Source: an uncultured Saprospiraceae bacterium (GTDB lineage: Bacteria; Bacteroidota; Bacteroidia; Chitinophagales; Saprospiraceae). From it: 9,713 bases of DNA. The position numbers and the translations under genes were made by a program. Positions 1-7,040 of this stretch are shown here, piece by piece. The notes under the pieces are model-generated. The model worked only from the letters and a program-made list of their open reading frames with translations. It was not told the origin of the DNA and did not search any database. Position 1 is the first letter of the stretch. Every line of letters starts with the position of its first letter. The stretch spans positions 1 to 9,713 of the forward strand of contig CAJQNM010000063.1 of the NCBI GenBank assembly GCA_905479665.1. The letters run 5' to 3'.

Positions 1-13
1 GCTCTTCCGATCT
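1..13 (+). other. Illumina adapter remnant at contig end
   Basis: The first 13 bases, GCTCTTCCGATCT, are identical to the shared 3' end of the Illumina TruSeq adapters. They sit at the extreme end of the sequence, directly before coding DNA of the first gene. Genomic sequence therefore probably begins at about base 14. The match is seen directly; the artefact reading follows from knowledge of library adapters. Confidence 0.93.
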
Positions 14-14
14 A

Positions 15-758
15 GATGCCTACGCCAACTATTTTTTTCAAGGCGTAAATCAGACCAAGATAAATAGAGCTTGGTGTATTGACAATCCGAAGAGCCATAA
101 AGGGTATGGAGCAGATTGTTGGGGACTGACCGCAAGTGACGATCCGGATGGATATAAAGCACATGCCCCCAATTTGACGAATGACAATGGCACAATTACA
201 CCCTCGGCCGGAATCAGCTCCATTGTTTATACCCCTCAAGAATCGATTGCATTAATGCGCTCGTTGCTAACCAAACATCGTGAAAAAGTATGGGGCCGAT
301 TCGGCTTTTACGACGCCTTCAATGAAAATCGCAATTGGTTTACCCAAGCCTATCTTGCCATTGATCAAGGCCCGATCATCTGCATGATCGAAAATCATAA
401 GTCAGGTCTACTTTGGGATCTCTTCATGAGCAATCCGGAAATCACCGAAGCGATCGAAAAAATAGGATTTGTCCAGGATGATGCCACGACCTCCACCCAT
501 CAGGTGGAAAAAATATTTAAAATCAGCCCGAACCCCACACATCGGGCAGAGGTTACACTCACAACCAGCGGTGTGGATGTCACGACTCTACGAATTTCAC
601 TCTATTCAACGGATGGTCAATTTTTGGGAAAAATAAACCCAAAAGGTGATCTCATAAATCTTCCTGCAAGCCTCTCTGCCGGATATTATTTTTTGGCCAT
701 TGAGGGCTCAGACTTTGGGGAAGTACATAAAATTTCTTTTTTAACTCACGCTCTATAA
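15..758 (+). CDS. GH144-type (glucoamylase-like) glycoside hydrolase, C-terminal part, with T9SS type A sorting domain
   Basis: This is a 5'-truncated gene: the frame is open to the adapter boundary and the last 247 residues are present. The protein shows the conserved C-terminal half of the PF10091/COG5368 family: DAYANY, WCIDNPKSHKGYG, CWGLTASDDPDGYKAHAP, NDNGTITPSAGISS, WGRFGFYDAFN, and YLAIDQGPI (Asp codon at 363-365), then a conserved WDLFMS block. Bacterial endo-beta-1,2-glucanases of GH144 have this (alpha/alpha)6-barrel architecture. The Asp of AIDQGP probably matches the proposed catalytic base (Asp400 in the Chitinophaga enzyme, from memory). From about base 507 a T9SS type A domain begins (ISPNPT, then beta-rich sequence ending SAGYYFLAIEG), so the enzyme is predicted to be exported across the outer membrane. 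Only 30 bases separate it from the next gene, which suggests an operon. An ATG-less internal start near 174 is not credible because homology continues upstream. Family assignment is firm; beta-1,2-glucan specificity is inferred. Confidence 0.85.
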   Translation, partial: DAYANYFFQGVNQTKINRAWCIDNPKSHKGYGADCWGLTASDDPDGYKAHAPNLTNDNGTITPSAGISSIVYTPQESIALMRSLLTKHREKVWGRFGFYDAFNENRNWFTQAYLAIDQGPIICMIENHKSGLLWDLFMSNPEITEAIEKIGFVQDDATTSTHQVEKIFKISPNPTHRAEVTLTTSGVDVTTLRISLYSTDGQFLGKINPKGDLINLPASLSAGYYFLAIEGSDFGEVHKISFLTHAL

Positions 759-788
759 TCTAGAATTGAGTATCTAAAACAATCAACA

Positions 789-2462
789 ATGAAAAAATTT
801 TTACTACTAACATGTATTCTTTCCACAGGTCTGCTCTATGGGCAGACGGTGCTGGAAGATTTTGAAGATGGTGGTAAGTTGCCATGGGCAGCCACCAATG
901 GTGTCTACAACGGCATTGTTGACAATCCCGATACCACGGGGGTCAACACCAGCACCAATGTAGGATCTTACACCAAGGAATCTGGCCGTGCTTTCAGCCT
1001 GTTCCGCTCGCAAAATGCAGATTCATTTTCGATCCAAGAAACCAGTATTTGGACAATGGATGTATGGTCTCCCGTCGAGGCAGACATTATTCTCAAACTT
1101 GAAGGGGCAGGAAGTCCGGCCGTCGAAGCGAGAGTTCCTGTGCCAGACTCTGTCTGGACGACCCTGACCTTTGACCTTCGAGCGGGAGCCTCTTCCGATG
1201 GCTATAACGATATTTTGATCTTTTTTGCTGCAGGCAATGAGGAAGATAGCAGCACCTATTTGTTCGACAATATTATTGGCAACCCCGTGCCTGAAACCAC
1301 CGTGCTGGAAGATTTTGAGAATGGCCCTAATTTGATTTGGACTGCTGTGAATGGCACCTACAATGGCGCAGTAGCAAATCCCGATACGACCGGAATTAAT
1401 CCGAGTGATAGTGTGGGTTCTTACGTGAAATCCGGCACGAATAGCTTCAGCTTATTTCTTTATGAATCCGAAACTCCGATCGATCTCTCAATACTCAATA
1501 AAATGAGTATCGATGTGTATTCACCCACCAAAGCAGAGCTTATTCTGAAATTGGAAGGAGCAGGTGAGGCCAAAGAAGTTCGCACGAATATTCCATCGGC
1601 AAACGTGTGGCGTAATTATGAAATGGATTTTAGTGATGCAGCAAGTTTTACCACGATCACTAAAATTATCTTGTTTTTTGATCCGGGTGTAGAAGAGAGC
1701 GCTGACACCTTTCTATTTGATAATTTAATTGCCTCTCCGGCAGACGATTGTGCCGGAACCGAAGCAACTGAAGGAATTATTGATGATTTCGAGTGTCAAC
1801 GCAATGCGACCTATGACAATGGATGGGACCGCCTAAGTGTGGTAGAAAATCCCGATCAATCTCTGGTAAATCCTTCCGACAACGTAGGTGCATACAGCAA
1901 ACCAGGAGGACAGGCATGGGCCGCAATCGTGGCGGACTACGACAATGCCATTGATCTCAGTACCCTCAATCAGGTGAATGCCAAAATATGGTCTCCCGTT
2001 GTCGATCGCGTGCTCTTTAAGTTAGAGGGAGGAGCTTCACCAGCCCGCGAGGTCTTTATCGATATTACCGAGGCCAATGCGTGGGTAGATTATTCCGCTG
2101 ACTTTAGCGAATTTGCCAATGAGGACCACAAACGCGTGGCCATATTTATGGCGGCTGGTACGGCTTTCGAGAATGACACCTCATTCTATGTCGATGACAT
2201 TACGGTGTCTGAAAAAGTGATCGAATCCAGCATCCTAGAAGATTTTGAAATGGGCCCTTCGCTCGCTTGGTTTCCCCAAGACAATGATGAAGTTTCAAAC
2301 GGCACATTTGCGGTAATTGCCAATCCTGACGTGGGAGATGCCATCCCTAATGATTCGGTAGGTGAGTACAATAGAGGAAGCAACCTGTCAAGTGCATTGT
2401 CAGCCATTTTCCTTGACACACTTGACCTCTCTTCGTTTGGTCAACTGAATCTTGATGTGTGA
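789..2462 (+). CDS. N-terminal fragment of modular binding protein (modules 1-3 and half of 4)
   Basis: This is the part translated if the TGA at 2460-2462 acts as a stop: 557 residues with a Sec signal peptide ending near LLYGQ, modules 1 (20-170), 2 (171-329) and 3 (330-480), and the first half of module 4. Modules 1 and 2 are closely similar (VLEDFE, NG.YNG, NPDTTG, VGSY). Module 3 belongs to a second type, beginning IIDDFECQRN, with a cysteine also in the linker before it. The product would lack the T9SS domain and so would probably stay in the periplasm. It ends within a beta-strand core (QLNLDV) exactly where the other modules continue WSP. A truncated half-module is unlikely to fold, which argues that this is not a natural gene end. 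The start is well supported by the signal peptide and the A-rich sequence before ATG 789. Confidence 0.75.
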   Translation: MKKFLLLTCILSTGLLYGQTVLEDFEDGGKLPWAATNGVYNGIVDNPDTTGVNTSTNVGSYTKESGRAFSLFRSQNADSFSIQETSIWTMDVWSPVEADIILKLEGAGSPAVEARVPVPDSVWTTLTFDLRAGASSDGYNDILIFFAAGNEEDSSTYLFDNIIGNPVPETTVLEDFENGPNLIWTAVNGTYNGAVANPDTTGINPSDSVGSYVKSGTNSFSLFLYESETPIDLSILNKMSIDVYSPTKAELILKLEGAGEAKEVRTNIPSANVWRNYEMDFSDAASFTTITKIILFFDPGVEESADTFLFDNLIASPADDCAGTEATEGIIDDFECQRNATYDNGWDRLSVVENPDQSLVNPSDNVGAYSKPGGQAWAAIVADYDNAIDLSTLNQVNAKIWSPVVDRVLFKLEGGASPAREVFIDITEANAWVDYSADFSEFANEDHKRVAIFMAAGTAFENDTSFYVDDITVSEKVIESSILEDFEMGPSLAWFPQDNDEVSNGTFAVIANPDVGDAIPNDSVGEYNRGSNLSSALSAIFLDTLDLSSFGQLNLDV

Positions 2463-3977
2463 GCGCCAGCAGGCGCAACGACCGTCACCATGCAATTGCT
2501 TAGTCCTACCGAAGGCCTCAAGGAGTCAACCAGAGAGATTGTTGTAACAGAGTCCTGGACGATGATAAGTTTTGATTTCTCATCGTCGGGCATGATTGCT
2601 GATTTTTCTCAACTTAACCTAGTCTTTGATGCCAACTCTGAGCTGGTCGGTCCCTACTATATTGATAATTTGAGTCAAGGTGAAACGACCGTAGATGCCT
2701 GTGAAGGTGTCGAGGCAGATCCACTTGTGGTGGATGATTTCGAATGCCAGCGCAACCTTGCCATCGTGGGTGGAGAGGGTGATATTGAAGTAGCTCCCAA
2801 TCCGGATATTTCTGCTGGCAATCAGAGTGGTGTGGTCGGAAAATATACAGAGCCGGAGGGTAATTGGGCTGCAGTTGTATGGAGCAATGATGCCGAAATA
2901 GATTTATCTGTGTTCAATCAACTCAATGTAAAGATCTGGTCTCCCAGTGCCGTGCCCATTTTATTTAAACTCGAGGGTGGAGATGGTGCCCAAGAAGTGC
3001 GAATGGAAGTGGTGGAGACCGAGACCTGGGTGAATTACAGTGTTGATTTTAGTGAGTCAGCTGGCAAAGGGCACACCCGTCTGGTCGTATTTATGAATGC
3101 TGGTGAAGAACCCACCGTTGGAGAGGTGTATTACATCGATGACATGAGTTTTGGCTTGCCTCCATTCGAAACCTGCATTGTCGATTTTGAAGGAGAAGCC
3201 GGAGCTGCATTCAATCCCACTGGATGGACGTATTTTGCCAACGGTACTTATGCCGATAGCACCATCAATGTCATCGCCAATCCCGCACCGGATACCGTTA
3301 ATATGTCGGAGTCTGTGGGCCGATTTGTTGAGTCTACTGGCGTCGGTGATGGAAGTGACAACGTACGTCCATTTGCCGGAGTTTTCTTACGTGGAGATAC
3401 TCCGATTAATTTTACCGATCCGGACAATCAGACAATCAGCATGGATATCTGGATGGACCATGAAGCATCAGTGGTATTTAAATTGGAAAATGGACTTGGA
3501 GGGCCAGCCACTAATACGGGCGATGTAATGGCCCAATACACTACGCCCAATGAATGGCAAACGGTCACTTGGAATTACAATACGTTTCCCAATGATCAAT
3601 ACAAAACCATTTCATTGATTTTGGATTTCGATAATATTCCAATGGAAGACAAAGAATATTATTTTGATAATATTCGAGTAGGTGGTACCAGTTGTGCCGC
3701 AGACAGTATGATAACTTCGATCTTTACGTTTGAAGAAATACCTGCGCTGTTGGTCAGCCCGAATCCGGCTCAGGAGTTTATTCAGATTGAGTCGCCGGAG
3801 GCGTACGATCGGGTGATCATCCGTGATGCCCGTGGAGTGATGATCAGCGGACGTCAAGATCAATTTGATGCCAACAGCCAAATTGACATTAAGGATCTCC
3901 ACAATGGAATTTATTTCTTGCAGACTGTCGATCGCCAAGGTGTGATCAACGGACATGCCAAGTTTATAAAACACTAA
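2463..3977 (+). CDS. C-terminal fragment of modular binding protein (rest of module 4, modules 5-6, T9SS domain)
   Basis: The frame continues unchanged after the TGA: Ala-Pro-Ala-Gly follows at once, as expected after the missing Trp of a WSP/WAP motif. The first ATG is at 2490, inside module 4, with no signal peptide, so separate translation would not give an exportable protein. It contains the second half of module 4, module 5 (nt 2724 to about 3170, VVDDFECQRN type), module 6 (about 3171-3689, a divergent copy with IVDFEGEAG, DIWM, KLENG and YYFDNIRV), and a T9SS type A domain from about 3747 (VSPNPAQEF, then IKDLHNGIYFLQTV). Codon use and motif spacing match the upstream part, showing that both belong to one gene. 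Confidence 0.75.
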   Translation, partial: APAGATTVTMQLLSPTEGLKESTREIVVTESWTMISFDFSSSGMIADFSQLNLVFDANSELVGPYYIDNLSQGETTVDACEGVEADPLVVDDFECQRNLAIVGGEGDIEVAPNPDISAGNQSGVVGKYTEPEGNWAAVVWSNDAEIDLSVFNQLNVKIWSPSAVPILFKLEGGDGAQEVRMEVVETETWVNYSVDFSESAGKGHTRLVVFMNAGEEPTVGEVYYIDDMSFGLPPFETCIVDFEGEAGAAFNPTGWTYFANGTYADSTINVIANPAPDTVNMSESVGRFVESTGVGDGSDNVRPFAGVFLRGDTPINFTDPDNQTISMDIWMDHEASVVFKLENGLGGPATNTGDVMAQYTTPNEWQTVTWNYNTFPNDQYKTISLILDFDNIPMEDKEYYFDNIRVGGTSCAADSMITSIFTFEEIPALLVSPNPAQEFIQIESPEAYDRVIIRDARGVMISGRQDQFDANSQIDIKDLHNGIYFLQTVDRQGVINGHAKFIKH

Positions 3978-3987
3978 TTGGGATGCA

Positions 3988-4028
3988 TGAGATACCGGGG
4001 GAGTTCATACGAAATTCCCTCGGTCTCA
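3988..4028 (+). promoter_or_regulatory. Strong hairpin between binding-protein gene and susC
   Basis: Arms 3988-4005 and 4013-4028 pair over 16 positions: TGAGA/TCTCA (3988-3992 with 4024-4028), a two-base TA bulge (3993-3994), then 3995-4005 with 4013-4023 including two G-T wobbles, around a 7-base loop. No T-run follows directly; the nearest T-rich stretch begins at 4044. It could be a partial transcription terminator, an mRNA processing or stability element that sets expression of the upstream gene against susCD, or a leader structure. The pairing is seen directly; any function is inferred. Confidence 0.55.
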
Positions 4029-4035
4029 CATCTTC

Positions 4036-4045
4036 AAGTGCACTT
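4036..4045. repeat. 10-bp perfect palindrome before susC start
   Basis: AAGTGCACTT is self-complementary and ends seven bases before the susC ATG. It may be a small operator-like site or chance. Ten-base palindromes occur by chance fairly often, so the support is only its position. Confidence 0.3.
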
Positions 4046-4052
4046 TTAAATT

Positions 4053-7040
4053 ATGAGAATTAGACTACTGCTCATACTGCTGGTACCGCTCTGCACTTTA
4101 TCTTCCCTCAATCTTATTGCCCAAGAGAATGTCAGTGGCACGGTGACCAATGTCGAGGGAGAACCACTCATAGGAGTAAATATCTTTCCGAAGGCAGATC
4201 AGGGACGGGGTACCATTTCTGATTTTGATGGTTCCTTTACGCTGACCGTCACAGACCTTTCAGAAACCATCGTATTTTCCTACATCGGTTACACCTCCAG
4301 AGAAATTCAGGCGAGCCAACAGCCGGCTTGGATCATCGTGCTGGAAGATGATACGGAAACACTCGATGAGATCGTCGTAGTAGGATATGGTGTGCAGCGC
4401 AAGAGCGACCTCACCGGTGCGATAGCCAGTGTGGAAGCAGAAGAACTGCAAAAAATACCCACTTCAAATCTGGAACAGGCACTGCAAGGTAAAATAGCTG
4501 GAGTGCAAGTCACACCTACCACAGGAGAACCGGGTAGAGGAGCACAGATCAGAATACGTGGGGTAGGAACGTTAAATAATGCCTCGCCCCTTTACGTCGT
4601 GGATGGCATGTTGCTTGACGATATTTCATTTGTCAACCTGCAAGATGTCGAGTCGGTAGAAGTGCTGAAAGATGCATCGGCTACTGCCATCTATGGATCA
4701 AGAGGGGCAAATGGTGTGATCATTATCAGCACCCGCAAGGGTGAGCTTTCACAAGCGGCACAGGTCTCTTTTTCGGCATATCGTGGTTGGCAGCAAATTG
4801 CCAATAAAATAGAACTTACAAACGCAAGCGAATATGCTGTCCTCGCAAATGAGCTAGCGAAAAATGAAAAACGCGACGAACCTTTTACGGATCCAAATAC
4901 GCTAGGTCAGGGCATCGACTGGCAAGACGAAATATTTGAAGTGGCCCCGATGCAAAATTTCAACTTGTCGTTTCGTGGCGGTACGGAATCTACCCGCTAC
5001 CAGGTAAGTGCTGATTTTTTTGATCAAGAGGGTATTCAGACGGGCAGCAATTATCAACGTTTTACCCTCCGCATAAATAATGACTATCAGATTCGTCCCA
5101 ATCTAAAGCTGGGGCACAATGTGGCAGTGGTAAGGCAATGGCGCGAAAGCGTCCCCGATCAGTCGAGTACGGTTTATCGCGCTGATCCAACCATCAGTCC
5201 GCGCAATGAAGCGGGCGATTTCAATGACCTCAGTACCAATGCAAGTACGGGCAATCCTGTCGCAAGTCTCTTTTATTCCAACAATAAGGTGAAGGGCTAT
5301 CGCCTGGTCGGCAATGCCTTTGCGGAAGTAAAATTTTTGCAGAATTTTACTTTTCGTACTAATTTCGGCTTTGATATCGAACAGACCAACGGGAAGTTTT
5401 TTACACCCGAGTTTTTTGTTTCGGCCACCCAGCGCAACGAAGAAAATGATCTCCGTGCCACCTCAGACCAAGTGCAAAATTGGCTGTGGGAAAACACGGT
5501 CACGTACTATAAAGAATGGACCGATCACAGGCTCAATGTTCTGGGCGGAATCACTTCTCAAGTCTTTAATGCGGAAAACCTGAGTGGAACGGCCCGTGGC
5601 TTGATTGGCGAAACGGATGAATTCTTATTCCTCAATGCCGCCCAAGCCGAGGAGCAAAGCGTGTCGAACGGATCGTCGGAATGGGCGATGTTGTCTTATT
5701 TATTTCGCATTAATTACACATTCAAGGATAAGTATCTCTTCACTGGTTCTTTTCGTACCGATGGCTCCTCCAGATTTGGAGCGGACAATCGATACGGCTA
5801 TTTTCCTAGTATTGCGGTCGGCTGGAATCTGACCAACGAGGCCTTTATGGCCAATCAGACTTTTTTAAGTCGCCTTAAATTTCGCAGCAGTTGGGGAGTG
5901 ATCGGCAATGATAAAATAGGTGCCTATCCGGGACGACCGGTGGTCAATAGTCCGTTTTTCTATCCATTTGGCTCGCCCGAAGTGCTCAATGTAGGTGCCA
6001 CGATCGAAGGTCTGCCCAATGCGGGTATCCAGTGGGAAGAAACGGCCCAGTTTAATATTGGTGTCGAGCTTGGATTTCTGAATAACCGGCTTACGGGAGA
6101 GGTTGACTATTATAGCCGTACCACTGATAAAATATTAATTGATCTGGCGCTGCCTGGGCATTTTGGCATCCGAGATAATTTTCCCTTTGTGAATGCTGCT
6201 AAGGTGCGCAACACTGGGGTGGATCTAAAGCTTGATTGGCAGGATGGCACCGAAAAATTCTCCTACCGTGCGGGCTTGGTTTTGAGTACAGTCAATAATG
6301 AAGTGCTGGAACTGGGAGAAAATAAATCCGAATTAATTGGAGGCTCGCTATTTGGAGGGCAGTTTGGTACGCGAACAGTACCTGGTCTACCGATTGGCGC
6401 ATTTTATGGATATGAGGTAGCTGGCGTCTTTCAAAACGAAGCAGAAATTGCCAACAATGCCAGTGCTGGGGTGGAGGTGCCTGGTGACTTGCGCTACGTG
6501 GACACCGATGGGGACGGAAGCATCACCACAGCTGACCGCACTTTTTTGGGAAGCCCGATTCCAGATCTGCTTTGGGGTGCGTCTCTGGGTTTTGAATTGT
6601 ATGGCGTCGATTTTTCATTTGACTTAAATGGTCAGAGTGGAAATAAGATATACAATTCCAAAAAAGCGGCACGCTTCGGCACCTACAATTTTGAGCGTAT
6701 CTTTTTAGACCGCTGGAGTGGCGAAGGGACCAGCAATGCAGAACCGAGAGTGACCAATGGAGGACATAATTACCTCACGTCAGAGCGATTTTTAGAAGAT
6801 GGATCTTACTGGCGCGTTCGGAATATTAGCATTGGCTATACCCTGCCCACGAAAGTCCTGGGCAAATTGCAAATATTGTCCATGCGTATTTATGCCAGTG
6901 CAACAAATCCTTTTACGGCAACCGATTATACGGGGTACACGACAGAGTTTTCAAGTTCAAATGTCCTTTCAGCAGGCATAGACCAAGGGGTGTATCCGAT
7001 TGCTAAAATCTATAACATAGGTATCAATGCAAGTTTCTAA
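4053..7040 (+). CDS. susC: SusC/RagA-family TonB-dependent outer-membrane transporter
   Basis: The 995-residue protein imports oligosaccharides across the outer membrane using TonB energy, with its SusD partner as lid. A signal peptide (about residues 1-24, ending LIAQ) precedes a carboxypeptidase-D regulatory-like domain (about 25-100: GTVTNVEGEPLIGVNIF, GTISDFDGSFTL, FSYIGYTS). The plug follows (about 104-230) with LDEIVVVGYG, GKIAGVQV, IRIRGVGTLNNASPLYVVDGM, VEVLKDASATAIYGSRGANGVI and ISTRKG, all hallmark motifs of the family. The rest is a beta-barrel ending in a terminal Phe (YNIGINASF), as expected for BAM-assembled proteins. Length and motifs are normal, and no N-terminal STN anti-sigma-signalling domain is present, so ECF-type trans-envelope regulation is not indicated. 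A DxDGDG loop near 6499 is common in this family. The start is the only ATG that preserves the signal peptide. Glycan specificity cannot be read from sequence; flanking GH144 genes suggest a glucan. Confidence 0.97.
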   Translation: MRIRLLLILLVPLCTLSSLNLIAQENVSGTVTNVEGEPLIGVNIFPKADQGRGTISDFDGSFTLTVTDLSETIVFSYIGYTSREIQASQQPAWIIVLEDDTETLDEIVVVGYGVQRKSDLTGAIASVEAEELQKIPTSNLEQALQGKIAGVQVTPTTGEPGRGAQIRIRGVGTLNNASPLYVVDGMLLDDISFVNLQDVESVEVLKDASATAIYGSRGANGVIIISTRKGELSQAAQVSFSAYRGWQQIANKIELTNASEYAVLANELAKNEKRDEPFTDPNTLGQGIDWQDEIFEVAPMQNFNLSFRGGTESTRYQVSADFFDQEGIQTGSNYQRFTLRINNDYQIRPNLKLGHNVAVVRQWRESVPDQSSTVYRADPTISPRNEAGDFNDLSTNASTGNPVASLFYSNNKVKGYRLVGNAFAEVKFLQNFTFRTNFGFDIEQTNGKFFTPEFFVSATQRNEENDLRATSDQVQNWLWENTVTYYKEWTDHRLNVLGGITSQVFNAENLSGTARGLIGETDEFLFLNAAQAEEQSVSNGSSEWAMLSYLFRINYTFKDKYLFTGSFRTDGSSRFGADNRYGYFPSIAVGWNLTNEAFMANQTFLSRLKFRSSWGVIGNDKIGAYPGRPVVNSPFFYPFGSPEVLNVGATIEGLPNAGIQWEETAQFNIGVELGFLNNRLTGEVDYYSRTTDKILIDLALPGHFGIRDNFPFVNAAKVRNTGVDLKLDWQDGTEKFSYRAGLVLSTVNNEVLELGENKSELIGGSLFGGQFGTRTVPGLPIGAFYGYEVAGVFQNEAEIANNASAGVEVPGDLRYVDTDGDGSITTADRTFLGSPIPDLLWGASLGFELYGVDFSFDLNGQSGNKIYNSKKAARFGTYNFERIFLDRWSGEGTSNAEPRVTNGGHNYLTSERFLEDGSYWRVRNISIGYTLPTKVLGKLQILSMRIYASATNPFTATDYTGYTTEFSSSNVLSAGIDQGVYPIAKIYNIGINASF

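Larger units (their letters stand above)
789..3977 (+). pseudogene. Secreted six-module carbohydrate-binding-like protein with T9SS domain, interrupted by in-frame TGA
   Basis: One reading frame of 1,062 codons runs from ATG 789 to TAA 3975-3977, broken only by TGA at 2460-2462 (codon 558). It encodes a signal peptide (residues 1-19, MKKFLLLTCILSTGLLYGQ), six tandem modules of about 150-180 residues, and a T9SS type A domain (about residues 987-1062). Module starts are near residues 20, 171, 330, 481, 646 and 795. Each opens with a (L/I/V)xDFE motif, carries NPD...G.N.S..VG.Y, then IDLS, (V/I)WSP, KLEG and W..(Y/F)..DFS, and closes with (F/Y)xDN/DDI. That pattern is typical of jelly-roll carbohydrate-binding modules, but I cannot name a CAZy family. 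Position before susC and T9SS export suggest a surface glycan-binding protein in place of SusE/F. The stop lies inside module 4 with no frame change, so it is a point mutation, a sequencing error or, less likely, recoding. Confidence 0.8.

Noticed and set aside
174..758. A complete gene starting at TTG 174
   Set aside because: Family homology (DAYANY, GYGADCWGLTASDDP) continues upstream in the same frame to the contig edge, so this is the tail of a longer gene.
2460..2462. Selenocysteine insertion or a TGA-to-Trp genetic code
   Set aside because: Sister modules have Trp or Tyr, not Cys, at this position, I see no obvious SECIS-like context, and Trp is TGG elsewhere in the window.
2490..3977. 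An independent gene starting at ATG 2490
   Set aside because: The ATG lies inside module 4, there is no signal peptide, and the frame is continuous with the upstream gene apart from one TGA.
6499..6550. EF-hand or dockerin-like DxDGDG loop in the SusC protein
   Set aside because: A DxNGDG/DxDGDG loop at this place is common among SusC-family barrels and does not imply a dockerin.
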